DNA of 64,000 nt from Brevundimonas sp. EYE_349 (GTDB taxonomy: Bacteria; Pseudomonadota; Alphaproteobacteria; Caulobacterales; Caulobacteraceae), in the NCBI RefSeq assembly GCF_023147505.1, contig NZ_JAHXPB010000004.1:186001-250000 (forward strand). Direction: 5' to 3'. A program made the translations under genes and the position numbers. Positions within the stretch are counted from its first letter, which is position 1. Every line of letters starts with the position of its first letter. This document shows, piece by piece, positions 24,557-33,119 of the stretch. Below the pieces are notes generated by a model. The model did no database searches. It saw only the letters and a list, made by a program, of their open reading frames with translations, and was not told the origin of the DNA.

Positions 24557-26236
24557 ATGCTACAGAACCTCGAAACGCTCGCCCGCGAGGCCAAGTCCTG
24601 GCCGTTTGAACAAGCCCGCAATCTTCTGGCCCACGTGCTGAAGAAACGGCTGGCGGAGGCGGATCGCGCCGAGGCGAAGGCCCTGATCGACGCGGGCAAG
24701 GCTGACGAGGCGCTGGCCAGGTTCGAGGCCCTGCAGCGGCCGGTGACCCTGGAGACGGGTTACGGCCCATCGGGTCTGCCGCACATGGGCACCTTCGGCG
24801 AAGTGGCGCGCACGACCATGGTGCGCAACGCCTTCCGCGCCCTGACCGGCGATCATTGGAAGACGCGCCTGATCGCCTTCAGCGACGACATGGACGGTCT
24901 GCGCAAGGTGCCGGAAGGCATTCCAAACCCGGAGATTCTGCACGAAGACCTGCATCTGTCGCTGACCCGCGTGCGCGACCCGTTCGGCGCCCATGACAGT
25001 TTCGGTGCGCACAACAATGCGCGTCTGCGGGCGTTCCTGGACAGCTTCGGCTTTGACTATGAGTTCATGTCCTCAACCGAGACCTACAGGTCCGGGCGGT
25101 TCGACGCGACCCTGCTGACTTTGCTGGAGCGGTTTGACGCGGTTCAGGCCATCATGCTGCCGACCCTGGGTGAAGAGCGGCGCGCGACCTATTCGCCCTT
25201 CTTGCCGATCAGCCCCATCACCGGCCATGTGCTGCAGGTGCCGACGCTGGCGCGTAATGTCGAGAAGGGGACGATCACCTTCGAAGACCCTGCCGGCGAA
25301 CCGGGCAACCGCACCGAGGTGCCAGTCACGGGCGGTCATGTGAAGCTGCAATGGAAGCCCGACTGGGCCATGCGCTGGGTCGCGCTGGACATCGATTACG
25401 AGATGTCGGGCAAGGACCTGATCGAGAGCGTGCGCGAAAGCTCCAAGGTCTGCCGCGCACTGGGCGGCACCCCGCCCGAAGGCTTCAACTTCGAACTCTT
25501 CCTCGACATCGAGGGTAAGAAGATCTCCAAGTCCAAGGGCAACGGCCTGACGATGGACGAGTGGCTGCGCTATGGCACGCCCGAGAGCCTATCGTGGTAC
25601 ATGTTCCAGTCGCCCAAGTCGGCCAAGAGCCTGCACTTCAACGTCATTCCGCGCGCCATCGACGACTATCTGGCCTTCATCGAAAGCTACAAGACGCAGG
25701 AGCCGGCCAAGCGGATCGACAACGCCGTCTGGTCGATCCACGCGGGCGATCCGCCGACCCATACGTCGCCTGTGTCGTTCGCCCTGTTGCTGAACCTAGT
25801 GGGCGTGGCCAATGCGTCCAGCAAGGCGCAACTGTGGGCCTATTTCGCCAAATATCTGCCGGATGCGACGCCCGAGAACGAGCCGCTGCTGGACCGGTTG
25901 ATGGACCATGCGCTGAACTACTACGAGGACTTCGTGAAGCCCTCCAAGTCGTACCGCCTGCCGGACGACAAGGAGAAGGCGGCGCTGCAGGATTTGGCGA
26001 CGCGTCTGAGGAGGCTGCCTGCCGACACGACGGACGGCGAACTGATCCAGAACGAAGTCTATGCGGTGGGCAAGGATCACGCCTTCGACCCGCTGCGGGC
26101 CTGGTTCGGGGCGCTGTACGAAGTTCTGCTGGGCGCCTCTCAGGGGCCGCGTTTCGGCTCGTTCGCCGCGATCTACGGGTTGCCGCAGACGATCGCGCTG
26201 ATCGAAGCGGGCGCGAAAGGCGAACTGGTCGCCTGA
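24557..26236 (+). CDS. lysK: Lysyl-tRNA synthetase, class I
   Basis: A 559-residue class I enzyme that charges tRNA-Lys. The ATP-binding signatures are PSGLPHMGTFGE near residue 72 (HIGH-like) and KKISKSKGNG near residue 320 (KMSKS-like). Class I LysRS is the archaeal-type enzyme that many alphaproteobacteria use instead of class II LysS. The ATG at 24557 is the only start that fits the family N-terminus MLQNLETLAREAKSWPF. It follows a 19-base palindrome and no clear SD, so translation may be regulated. It is the first gene of its transcript. Confidence 0.96.
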   Translation: MLQNLETLAREAKSWPFEQARNLLAHVLKKRLAEADRAEAKALIDAGKADEALARFEALQRPVTLETGYGPSGLPHMGTFGEVARTTMVRNAFRALTGDHWKTRLIAFSDDMDGLRKVPEGIPNPEILHEDLHLSLTRVRDPFGAHDSFGAHNNARLRAFLDSFGFDYEFMSSTETYRSGRFDATLLTLLERFDAVQAIMLPTLGEERRATYSPFLPISPITGHVLQVPTLARNVEKGTITFEDPAGEPGNRTEVPVTGGHVKLQWKPDWAMRWVALDIDYEMSGKDLIESVRESSKVCRALGGTPPEGFNFELFLDIEGKKISKSKGNGLTMDEWLRYGTPESLSWYMFQSPKSAKSLHFNVIPRAIDDYLAFIESYKTQEPAKRIDNAVWSIHAGDPPTHTSPVSFALLLNLVGVANASSKAQLWAYFAKYLPDATPENEPLLDRLMDHALNYYEDFVKPSKSYRLPDDKEKAALQDLATRLRRLPADTTDGELIQNEVYAVGKDHAFDPLRAWFGALYEVLLGASQGPRFGSFAAIYGLPQTIALIEAGAKGELVA

Positions 26237-26350
26237 CATCGTTTGGGCGGCTATCAACATGAACCGAAAATAACGGCGAAGCTCCGGGAGCCTTCAGGTT
26301 CGTTCGTGCATTCTCCACCCATCGGCAAACGCGCTGACAGGAGAAGAGTT

Positions 26351-26824
26351 ATGTCGAACAAGATTTTCAAGACCGGTCTGGCCACCGCTGCGGCTCTGGC
26401 CGCCATGGTGACCGCCGCCCCGATGGCTGCACAGGCTCAGGCCAACGGCGTCACCAACTGCGACGCCCCCGGCGGTCGCCAGCGTGCGGGCGCCCTGATC
26501 GGCGCTGTCGTCGGCGGCGTGGTCGGATCGAACCTGGCCCGTAACGAACGTACAGCCGGCACCATCGTCGGCGCCGGCGCCGGCGCGGCCGCCGGTTCCT
26601 ACATCGGCTGCAACCAGGAGCGCGCGCGTGCGGCCTCGGTGTCGAACGGCTCGCAATATCGCGCCTCGTCCAACCTGCGCATCCGCAGCGGCCCGGGCAC
26701 CAACTATCGCACCGCCGGCACGCTTTCGGCGGGTCAGCCCTTCACCGCCATCGGTTCGCAGGGCGAATGGGTGCAGATCGCCGGCGGCGGCTGGGTGAAC
26801 GCCCACTACGTCACGGCCAACTAA
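26351..26824 (+). CDS. Exported glycine-zipper and bacterial SH3 domain protein
   Basis: A 157-residue protein with a signal peptide (residues 1-29, ending MAAQAQ). Residues 45-80 form a glycine-zipper segment, RAGALIGAVVGGVVGSNLAR followed by AGTIVGAGAGAAAGSYIG, likely membrane-inserted or oligomerising. Residues 95-155 form a bacterial SH3 domain with SSNLRIRSGPGTNYRTAGTL and GEWVQIAGGGWVNAHYV. It should act in the periplasm at peptidoglycan or the outer membrane. GGAGAAGAG lies 7 bases before the ATG, and an intrinsic terminator follows, so it is monocistronic. Confidence 0.88.
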   Translation: MSNKIFKTGLATAAALAAMVTAAPMAAQAQANGVTNCDAPGGRQRAGALIGAVVGGVVGSNLARNERTAGTIVGAGAGAAAGSYIGCNQERARAASVSNGSQYRASSNLRIRSGPGTNYRTAGTLSAGQPFTAIGSQGEWVQIAGGGWVNAHYVTAN

Positions 26825-26842
26825 GATCTAGTCGGCTCGATG

Positions 26843-26871
26843 AGGCCCCGCCGGTTCGCCGCGCGGGGCCT
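26843..26871 (+). terminator. Intrinsic terminator of the SH3-domain gene
   Basis: AGGCCCCG and CGGGGCCT form a stable GC-rich hairpin followed by TTGC, with a 13-base loop, 18 bases after the stop codon. It also separates the gene from the convergent S24 regulator. Confidence 0.75.
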
Positions 26872-26882
26872 TTGCATGTCCG

Positions 26883-27518
26883 CTACTGACTGACCCACAG
26901 AATGCGCGCCATCCATTCGATGTCGCGTCGGGGCACGATCCGGGGCGGATAATCGGGATTGATGGACGCCAGGGTGACGGTGCGGCTGGTCAGGCTGGCC
27001 ACCTCTTTGGCGATGGTCTCGCCGGTCATCAATCGCGCGACGACGCGGTCGCCGCGTCGGACACGGGTTTCTTCCTGATCCACTAGAACCCGGTCGCCCT
27101 CGCGGTAGAGCGGCGACATCGAATCGCCGTCTATGGTCATGCTGAACAGGGTGTCCTTGGCGCGCGGCAATTCCGTCTGGTCCCAGCCGTCGCCCGTGGG
27201 TAGGCCGGCATCGTCGAAAAAGCCGTCGTCGCCCGCCTTGGCCAGGCCAAGCAACGGAACGGTCGCGGGCCGCTCAGGCGCATCCTCGGCCAAGGCCGCG
27301 AAGTCCCCCAAGGACACGCCCGTCGCTTGAAGAACCAGGGTCACGCTTTCGGTCGAGGGCCAACGAGGGCGCGGCGGGTCGCCCGCCCCGAACCGTTTGG
27401 AGGGATTGAAGCTGGTGGCGTCCAACCCCGCGCGCCGTGCCAGGCCCGATGGCGTCAGACCTTCTCGCCGCGCCAGATTATCGACGGCTTTCCAAAGTTT
27501 GGCATGCGACAGCGGCAT
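26883..27518 (-). CDS. XRE/S24-type repressor (LexA-like autocleavage domain)
   Basis: A 211-residue regulator. Residues 8-50 form an N-terminal DNA-binding part (LWKAVDNLARREGLTPSGLARRAGLDATSFNPSKR). Residues 90-205 form a peptidase S24 domain with the catalytic serine in MTIDGDSMSPLYREGDRVLVD and the lysine in GETIAKEVASL. An Ala-Gly cleavage site, as in LexA and CI, could be LAKAGDDG. It resembles a stand-alone chromosomal regulator found across alphaproteobacteria and not a phage repressor, since no phage genes are near. Two GGATAGG repeats lie just upstream and look like its own operators. Confidence 0.85.
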   Translation of the reverse strand: MPLSHAKLWKAVDNLARREGLTPSGLARRAGLDATSFNPSKRFGAGDPPRPRWPSTESVTLVLQATGVSLGDFAALAEDAPERPATVPLLGLAKAGDDGFFDDAGLPTGDGWDQTELPRAKDTLFSMTIDGDSMSPLYREGDRVLVDQEETRVRRGDRVVARLMTGETIAKEVASLTSRTVTLASINPDYPPRIVPRRDIEWMARILWVSQ

Positions 27519-27544
27519 GGCGTCCCAACGACTGATTCGCCACA

Positions 27545-27577
27545 GGATAGGCGTTAAGGATAGGAATTTCTACCTAT
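27545..27577. promoter_or_regulatory. Putative operator repeats upstream of the S24 regulator
   Basis: GGATAGG occurs at 27545-27551 and 27558-27564, 13 bases apart, with an inverted CCTAT half-site at 27573-27577. The cluster is 27-59 bases upstream of the regulator's start and overlaps the end of the AT-rich gene at 27570. Confidence 0.45.
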
Positions 27578-28001
27578 TAAGTTCCGCTGCGTGGCGGTCT
27601 TGCCATGAGAAGAAAGTGCCGACGATCATAAAGCCGATAATAAGATAGCTGTTAAGATTCATCACGGTAATAAGCGAAGCCAGTAAAACTGGCTGCTTGG
27701 TAAGTATCATTATGTGACACATCACCGTGATTAGCTGAATGCCGCTAACCCATACTGGCCATGATCGCCGATATCGCCAGGAAAGGCCGACAAAAACAAA
27801 AAGAGCGACGACGTCGATCAAGAAAAGACCGACCGGCATTCCGCGAAAGCCGCTGTTTTCTTGAAGAATGATCGAGGCAAACCAAGCGAAAAGATATGCG
27901 CCCGCGCCGAAGCGCTCCGCTTGTCCGCCTTTCAAGAAAGCGAACAGCGCCATGCCGACCATGAAGACCGCGCCGAAGACTACGTAGACGATATTGAGCA
28001 T
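27570..28001 (-). CDS. Four-helix membrane protein of unknown function, AT-richer than neighbours
   Basis: A 143-residue protein with four predicted membrane helices, near residues 2-24, 35-55, 60-78 and 107-132. I do not recognise the family. The codons use many more A and T at the third position than neighbouring genes (for example AAA, ATA, AAT, TTA), so it looks horizontally acquired or under relaxed codon selection. A 32-base hairpin ends 5 bases before its ATG, so translation may be regulated or the start could lie further in. The end of the gene overlaps the operator-like repeats of the downstream S24 regulator. Confidence 0.65.
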   Translation of the reverse strand: MLNIVYVVFGAVFMVGMALFAFLKGGQAERFGAGAYLFAWFASIILQENSGFRGMPVGLFLIDVVALFVFVGLSWRYRRSWPVWVSGIQLITVMCHIMILTKQPVLLASLITVMNLNSYLIIGFMIVGTFFSWQDRHAAELNR

Positions 28002-28006
28002 GGCAA

Positions 28007-28038
28007 ATCGCCCCCGTGCAAAAATGCGCGGGGGCGAT
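28007..28038 (-). terminator. GC-rich hairpin before the AT-rich gene
   Basis: ATCGCCCCCG and CGGGGGCGAT are perfect ten-base arms around a 12-base loop; on the minus strand TTTGCC follows. It is 55 bases after the end of the gene at 28093 and 5 bases before the ATG at 28001. It may terminate the upstream transcript or mask the start of the downstream gene. Confidence 0.55.
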
Positions 28039-28092
28039 AATGACCGAACTCAAGACAAACGGAAGTCGGGGTGAGCTAAGCTTACCAACAAT

Positions 28093-28443
28093 TCACGCGA
28101 CGCGGTGCAGGTGCGTCGGCGTCAAGGCAGCCTTCGGGTCCAGCCAATCGTCAGGCTTGGCGATTGGGCCGGCGGCGTAGGTGCCGTAGCCCAGGCGACG
28201 GTGGTCCTTTTGCAGTTCGGCGTGGCAGGCGACGATGGATTCGCGCGCGGCCGACAAGGCGGCGATGGTTTCCATGGCCTTGGCCTGAGACATCGTGCCG
28301 CTGACCGGCGACAGCGAAAGTGCGGCGCGGGCGCCGATGAAGGATTGAACCAGGGTCGTCGCCTGAGTGATCGCGGCGTCGATCGCGAGTTCGGTAGCAT
28401 GCAGATCGCCAGCAACGCTGGTGACGACTTCAGTCCGGTCCAT
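28093..28443 (-). CDS. Conserved hypothetical protein, helical
   Basis: A 116-residue soluble protein without signal peptide or membrane segments, starting MDRTEVVTSVAGDLHATELA. It is mainly helical, with KAMETIAALSAARESIVACHAELQKDHRRLGYG in the middle and a His-rich end THLHRVA. I do not recognise a characterised family. A TTAA-N7-TTAT sequence resembling a CtrA-binding site lies 21-35 bases upstream of the start. A short palindrome is further upstream. This hints at cell-cycle control but gives no function. Confidence 0.6.
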   Translation of the reverse strand: MDRTEVVTSVAGDLHATELAIDAAITQATTLVQSFIGARAALSLSPVSGTMSQAKAMETIAALSAARESIVACHAELQKDHRRLGYGTYAAGPIAKPDDWLDPKAALTPTHLHRVA

Positions 28444-28463
28444 GAGAGCCCCTCAAGGTGTGG

Positions 28464-28478
28464 TTAAAGAGGTGTTAT
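28464..28478. promoter_or_regulatory. CtrA-like box upstream of the 28093 gene
   Basis: TTAA-AGAGGTG-TTAT has seven of eight conserved positions of the CtrA box TTAA-N7-TTAA. It lies 21 bases upstream of the start codon at 28443, and another TTAA occurs at 28491. Confidence 0.4.
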
Positions 28479-28508
28479 GGTTATCACGTCTTAACCTTGT
28501 TTGATAGG

Positions 28509-28522
28509 GGTATGTTCATACC
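28509..28522. repeat. Short perfect palindrome GGTATG-TT-CATACC
   Basis: Six-base perfect arms lie in the gap between the 28093 gene and the downstream end of the thioesterase gene at 28620. It is a plausible repressor operator for the 28093 gene, with no known regulator recognised. Confidence 0.35.
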
Positions 28523-28619
28523 TCATGACAATCGCGCGTTGAGATGCGCGTCATCGCTGTCGCTTGAATGTCAGGAGCGAAGGGCATCTGGCGCCAATCG
28601 CCTCTTCGCGCCCTGACCA

Positions 28620-29015
28620 TCAGTTCCGGTTGTCGAGCAGGAAGTGTGCGGTCAGACTGGCGATGGGCTGTGAACGTTCTTCTTGCCAAGCCTCGGCCTG
28701 GACATGGGCCAGACGGCGGCCAGCGCGGCTGATCCTGGCCCGGGCGAAGACGTCGATGGGCCGCCCGGTGCGGAGATAGGCCACCGTGACGTTGATCGGA
28801 CGGGGCAGGCGCGCACTGGGAAAGGCCAGGGCCAGTTGGGCCATGGCGGTCATCTCCAGCAGGGCGGCCGTCGAACCACCGTGCAGCGCCGGCAGCATCG
28901 GATTGCCGATCAACTTGTCCGCGAACGGCATGATCACAGTGATCTCGTCGCCGCTGACGAGCGTTTTCAGACCCAGGAAACGGGCGTAGGGCAGGGTGGC
29001 GAGGGTATCGGTCAT
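28620..29015 (-). CDS. PaaI/YdiI-type hotdog thioesterase (second copy)
   Basis: A 131-residue hotdog-fold protein, probably an acyl-CoA thioesterase. It shows ALHGGSTAALLEMTAMAQLAL, which corresponds to the active-site helix of the PaaI group, and INVTVAYLRTGRPIDVFARA, the central strand. Its ATG overlaps the stop of the preceding thioesterase gene in an ATGA arrangement, so the two are translated together. They may form a heteromer. The substrate cannot be told from the sequence. Confidence 0.85.
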   Translation of the reverse strand: MTDTLATLPYARFLGLKTLVSGDEITVIMPFADKLIGNPMLPALHGGSTAALLEMTAMAQLALAFPSARLPRPINVTVAYLRTGRPIDVFARARISRAGRRLAHVQAEAWQEERSQPIASLTAHFLLDNRN

Positions 29016-29464
29016 GCGGCCGCTCCGACGAGGCGTTCGCGAGACGGATTGAAGATGTAGGCCGACTGGGCCGCCGCCACCGGGTCGGACGGATCGTCCT
29101 CGAAGGCCCAGGCCCGCACGAAGGCGATGGTGTGGGTCATGCGATAGCAAACGCCCTGAGCCAACAGATCTCGATGCGGCCGGGCGGCGCGCATATAGTC
29201 CACGCGCAAGTCGACCGTGGCGACGGGTTGGAAGGCGTCTAGGGCCGTCCAGACGGCCAGGCCGCCGATATGATCCAGCAGGGTCGTGACCAGACCGCCG
29301 GCGAACACGCCGCTGTCGGGATCGCCCACCAGATCCTCGCGCCAGGGCACACGAATGCGCGGCTCGCCATCGTGCAGGCCGTCGAAGGCGAAGCCCAGCG
29401 CTCCGGTATGGGCCGCGCCAGCCGCGAGTTGGGGCAGGATGGAGGTCAGGAAGCTGTCGGACAT
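29012..29464 (-). CDS. PaaI-type hotdog thioesterase (first copy)
   Basis: A 150-residue hotdog-fold thioesterase starting MSDSFLTSILPQLAAGAAHT. It contains SGVFAGGLVTTLLDHIGGLAVWTAL, the active-site helix region with an acidic residue (Asp) in the expected place, and VATVDLRVDYMRAARPHRDLLA. It is likely to hydrolyse acyl-CoA or aryl-CoA esters. It is divergent from the exonuclease at 29549 across an 84-base gap and overlaps the second thioesterase by 4 bases. The pair may have arisen by duplication and divergence. Confidence 0.85.
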   Translation of the reverse strand: MSDSFLTSILPQLAAGAAHTGALGFAFDGLHDGEPRIRVPWREDLVGDPDSGVFAGGLVTTLLDHIGGLAVWTALDAFQPVATVDLRVDYMRAARPHRDLLAQGVCYRMTHTIAFVRAWAFEDDPSDPVAAAQSAYIFNPSRERLVGAAA

Positions 29465-29548
29465 CAAGCAGGACGGCCTTTCGGGCGCGGTTTGCGGATG
29501 GTCCTGTATGGATCGGCGACCGGACGGCGTCGAGTGCGTTAGGGAGCC

Positions 29549-30580
29549 ATGATCCGAGCCGAAGACCTGCTGCACCCGACGCCTGCGGGCCTCTATTGCC
29601 CGCCAGGCGACTTCTATGTCGATCCGGTGCGTCCGGTGGATCGGGCGGTGATAACCCATGGTCATTCCGATCACGCGCGGGCGGGACACGGGGCCGTGCT
29701 GGCGACGCGGCAGACACTGGCGATCATGGCCGAGCGCTATGGCGCCGATTTCACCGGCCAGGCCCAGTCGGTCGAATATAGTCAGGCGACGGCGATCAAC
29801 GGCGTCGACCTAAGGCTGGCGCCGGCGGGTCATGTGCTTGGCTCGGCCCAAGTCGAGGTGCGCTGGAAGGGACTGACCATGGTCGTTTCCGGCGACTACA
29901 AGCGCCGCCGCGATCCGACCTGCGCGCCGTTCGAGCCGATCCCGTGTCATGTCTTCATTTCCGAGGCGACTTTCGGCCTGCCCGTGTTCAGCCATCCGCC
30001 CGCCGAAGAGGAGGTGGGGCGGCTGGTGCGCTCCCTAGGTCAGTTCCCGGAGAGGGCGCATCTGGTCGGGGCTTATGCGCTGGGCAAGGCGCAACGCATC
30101 ATTCGTCTGCTGCGTGAAGCAGGGTGGGAGCGACCCATATATTATCACGGTGCGATGGAGCGGTTGAACGCCCTTTACGAACGCGAAGGCGTTGACCTGG
30201 GGCCGCTGTTGCCGACGCGCGACCTGCCCAGGAACGCCTTGGGCGGCGAGGTCGCCATCGCGCCGCCGTCGGCCATTCAGGATCGCTGGGCGCGCCGGTT
30301 CGCCGACCCGGTCACGGCCTTCGCCTCGGGTTGGATGGGGGTGAAGGCCCGTGCGCGTCAGAGGGGTGTGGAACTGCCCCTGATCGTGTCCGACCATGCT
30401 GACTGGAACGAACTGACGGCGACCTTCATCGAACTGAAGCCCGAGGAGGTCTGGATAACCCATGGCCGCGAGGAGGGTCTGTTGCGCTGGGCGGAGATCA
30501 ATGGACAGAAGGCCAGAGCGCTACGTCTTGTCGGCTATGACGAGGAGGACGAGGAGGCGTTGGACGTCAGGCCGGATTGA
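29549..30580 (+). CDS. Ligase-associated DNA exonuclease, metallo-beta-lactamase fold
   Basis: A 343-residue protein matching the family of 'ligase-associated DNA exonuclease', beginning MIRAEDLLHPTPAGLYCPPG. The beta-lactamase/beta-CASP metal motif is present: AVITHGHSDHARAG near residue 36, and later the LAPAGHVLGSAQ and VSDHADWNEL blocks. In many bacteria this gene sits with an ATP-dependent DNA ligase and a DEAD/H helicase (Lhr-like). Here neither is in the window on either side, so it acts alone or with partners coded elsewhere. It converges with the hybrid kinase gene, 6 bases between the stops. Confidence 0.9.
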   Translation: MIRAEDLLHPTPAGLYCPPGDFYVDPVRPVDRAVITHGHSDHARAGHGAVLATRQTLAIMAERYGADFTGQAQSVEYSQATAINGVDLRLAPAGHVLGSAQVEVRWKGLTMVVSGDYKRRRDPTCAPFEPIPCHVFISEATFGLPVFSHPPAEEEVGRLVRSLGQFPERAHLVGAYALGKAQRIIRLLREAGWERPIYYHGAMERLNALYEREGVDLGPLLPTRDLPRNALGGEVAIAPPSAIQDRWARRFADPVTAFASGWMGVKARARQRGVELPLIVSDHADWNELTATFIELKPEEVWITHGREEGLLRWAEINGQKARALRLVGYDEEDEEALDVRPD

Positions 30581-30586
30581 GACGGG

Positions 30587-32206
30587 TCAGGCGGCTGATC
30601 GGCCCGATGCATCCTCGTTTTCGACGTCCTGCGCCACCGCCAAGGCGGCGTTCATGGCCATGCGCAGGCGTTCGGGCTTGATCGGCTTTTCGACCACCGC
30701 CGCCATGCCGATGGACAGATAGTGTTTGGCGTCTTCCGGGTCGGCGTTGGCGGTCAGGGCCACGATAGGCACGCGGCCGACGGGAGCGGGCAGGGCGCGA
30801 ATAGCCTGTGTCGCCTGAACCCCGTCCATGCGCGGCATCTTGATGTCCATCAGGACCAGATCGTAGCGGCTTTCCTGAACGGCTTGCAGCGCCTCCAGCC
30901 CGTCCTCGGCCAACTCGGAACTGCAGCCGAACATTTCGCAAAGCGCCTGGGCGACCACGCGGTTGGTGGCGTTGTCGTCAACGATCAGAATGTGCGGCGC
31001 CGCCGTAAGGTCGAAACTGGCCAGGTCGGCGACATTCGATTGGACCTCAGCCTCCACCGCCGCGCGGGGGGCGGTCAGGTCGAAGGCGAAGGTGGCGCCA
31101 CGTCCCTTGTTGTTTTCGGCCCAAATCCGACCGCCCATTCGGTCGATGACCTGGCGGCAGATAGAGAGGCCAAGACCGGCGCCGTCGGGCCCCGAGCCAT
31201 GGACGAAGGGTTCGAAGATGGAATCGACCCGGTCGACATCCACGCCGGGTCCGTCGTCGCGAACGCGGGCTTCCATACGTATGCCGTCGCCTTCGACCCA
31301 GGCCTTCAGCCCGGCTTCGACCACGCCGTTGCGGGCGAACTTCAGCGCATTGCCGATCAGATTGTTGAACACCTGTTTCAGGCGAACGCCGTCGATCACG
31401 GCCGCCAGTTCGGTGTCGCCCTCATAGCCGACCAGAAGGGTCACGCCGTCCTGAGAGGCGCGGGGCTCCCACATCGACTGGATGTCGTCCATGAGGGCGC
31501 GCAGAGCCGTCGGCGTGCTGGCCAGCTCCAGCTCGCCCGCCTCGGCCTTGGACAGGTCAACCGCGTCCTGAAGGATGCGCAGCAGGGTCTCGGACGAATC
31601 CACTATGGTTTGGACATGCGCCTGGGCTGTGGCCGTCAGGGGCTGGCGGCGCAGCAGTTCGGCGACCGCCAGCACGCCGTTCATCGGCGTGCGCAGTTCA
31701 TGGCTCATGATGGCCAGGAACTGACTCTTGGCGCGAGCGGCGGCGATCGCCTGGGCGCGGGTGTCGCTGAGGATGGCGGCCTGTTCGGCCAGCTGTTCGT
31801 TCTGTTCGCGTTGGCGCGTATTGACCGCTTGCAGCAGGGTCGCGGCGGTGCCGACACCGGAATAGGCGCCGTTGCGGGTCACGATGAAGCCCCGCAGCAA
31901 GGCTGCGGGGCCGCCCTTCAGCATGATGTCGCAAAAGGCGTCGATGCGAACGCCGGCTTCCACCACCGCCGGTTCGGCGTCCATGGCGAAGGTGATGGGG
32001 TGAAGGTCGTAAAGGGCGTGGCCGAACCGCGCGGCGATCTTTTCCAGAAAGGCGGTGCGCTCGACCAGGCCGACGGGGCGGTCGCCATCGACGACGGGTA
32101 TGACCAGCGTGTCTGGTTCGCGTTCGAAACGCGCCAGCACCTCGCACCCAAGCGTCGTCGGAGCCACCGGCTTTGGACGCTCGGAAAGGGTTTCGATGGT
32201 CGGCAT
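30587..32206 (-). CDS. CBS-domain hybrid histidine kinase
   Basis: A 539-residue soluble kinase with no membrane segments. Residues about 20-125 resemble CBS-type or CBS-like sensor sequence ([19 protein letters not shown] and [20 protein letters not shown]). A short coiled linker precedes the HisKA domain with [11 protein letters not shown] (His near residue 168). The ATPase domain has [12 protein letters not shown] and DDGPGVDV and [10 protein letters not shown]. Residues about 420-530 are a receiver with phosphoacceptor Asp in [14 protein letters not shown] (near 452). The ATG at 32206 is chosen as the first with a plausible SD, AGGAG 11 bases away. It probably senses an intracellular ligand such as a nucleotide; the output partner is unknown. 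Confidence 0.85.
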   Translation of the reverse strand: MPTIETLSERPKPVAPTTLGCEVLARFEREPDTLVIPVVDGDRPVGLVERTAFLEKIAARFGHALYDLHPITFAMDAEPAVVEAGVRIDAFCDIMLKGGPAALLRGFIVTRNGAYSGVGTAATLLQAVNTRQREQNEQLAEQAAILSDTRAQAIAAARAKSQFLAIMSHELRTPMNGVLAVAELLRRQPLTATAQAHVQTIVDSSETLLRILQDAVDLSKAEAGELELASTPTALRALMDDIQSMWEPRASQDGVTLLVGYEGDTELAAVIDGVRLKQVFNNLIGNALKFARNGVVEAGLKAWVEGDGIRMEARVRDDGPGVDVDRVDSIFEPFVHGSGPDGAGLGLSICRQVIDRMGGRIWAENNKGRGATFAFDLTAPRAAVEAEVQSNVADLASFDLTAAPHILIVDDNATNRVVAQALCEMFGCSSELAEDGLEALQAVQESRYDLVLMDIKMPRMDGVQATQAIRALPAPVGRVPIVALTANADPEDAKHYLSIGMAAVVEKPIKPERLRMAMNAALAVAQDVENEDASGRSAA

Positions 32207-32399
32207 ACTGCCCGGAACTCCTACTCGTTTTGAGTATAAGCCTGAAATCGCTTGCCGATTGGTTAAGCTGCGGCAAGCGCGACGCAAATCCGCCCTTTTT
32301 GCCCCCGGCGAGGGTCTGGTGTATGAGGCCCGCCCGACCCAATTAGGTCTCCATCCTTTTGTCCATGCGCGCGGCCGACCGGCCGACCGCAGGTTTGTC

Positions 32400-33119
32400 A
32401 TGAGCGTCATCCTGGAAAAGACCCCAAAAACGGCCCTGGTCCTGTTCTCAGGCGGACAGGACAGCGCGACCTGTCTGGCCTGGGCGCTGGAGCGGTTCGA
32501 CCGGGTCGAGACGGTGGGCTTCGACTATGGCCAGCGCCATGCGGTCGAGATGCAGGCGCGCCAGACGGTGCGCGACAGCATGACGAAGGCGCTGTCGCAG
32601 TGTGCGCATCGTCTGGGCGACGATCATGTGGTGGACCTGACCGGATACGGCCGGATCGCCGAGAGCGCCCTGACGGCAGACCGCCAGATCGAGATGGACG
32701 CTCGCGGCTTGCCGACCACCTTCGTGCCCGGTCGCAACCTGATCTTCCTAGTCGCGGCGGCGGCGCTGGCGGACCGGCGCGGGCTGGAGGTGCTGGTCGG
32801 CGGCATGTGCGAAACGGACTATTCCGGCTATCCCGACTGTCGTCATGAGACGATGGTGGCGATGGCGCGAGCGCTTTCGCTGGGGCTGGACAAGCCGGTG
32901 GTGATCGAGACGCCGCTGATGTGGCTGACGAAGGCCCAGACATGGGAGTTGGCGCAGCAGATCGGCGGGACCGATCTGGTCGAGCTGATCATCGAGGACA
33001 GCCACACCTGCTATCAGGGCGACCGAACGCACCGTCACGCCTGGGGCTACGGCTGCGGCGAATGCCCGGCTTGCGAACTGCGCGCAGCCGGTCACGCGGA
33101 ATGGATAGCCTCAAGATGA
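32400..33119 (+). CDS. queC: 7-cyano-7-deazaguanine synthase
   Basis: A 239-residue ATP-dependent enzyme that turns 7-carboxy-7-deazaguanine into preQ0, a precursor of queuosine. It has the pyrophosphatase loop [17 protein letters not shown] near residue 14 and the zinc-binding [16 protein letters not shown] at the end, with three or four Cys ligands. It starts [18 protein letters not shown] at ATG 32400. It overlaps queE and is the first gene of the queC-queE-queD operon. No preQ1 riboswitch is recognisable in the 193-base upstream gap. Confidence 0.97.
   Translation: MSVILEKTPKTALVLFSGGQDSATCLAWALERFDRVETVGFDYGQRHAVEMQARQTVRDSMTKALSQCAHRLGDDHVVDLTGYGRIAESALTADRQIEMDARGLPTTFVPGRNLIFLVAAAALADRRGLEVLVGGMCETDYSGYPDCRHETMVAMARALSLGLDKPVVIETPLMWLTKAQTWELAQQIGGTDLVELIIEDSHTCYQGDRTHRHAWGYGCGECPACELRAAGHAEWIASR

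Noticed and set aside
32207..32399. preQ1 riboswitch before queC
   Set aside because: No preQ1-I or preQ1-II core pattern is visible; the region has only AT-rich patches.
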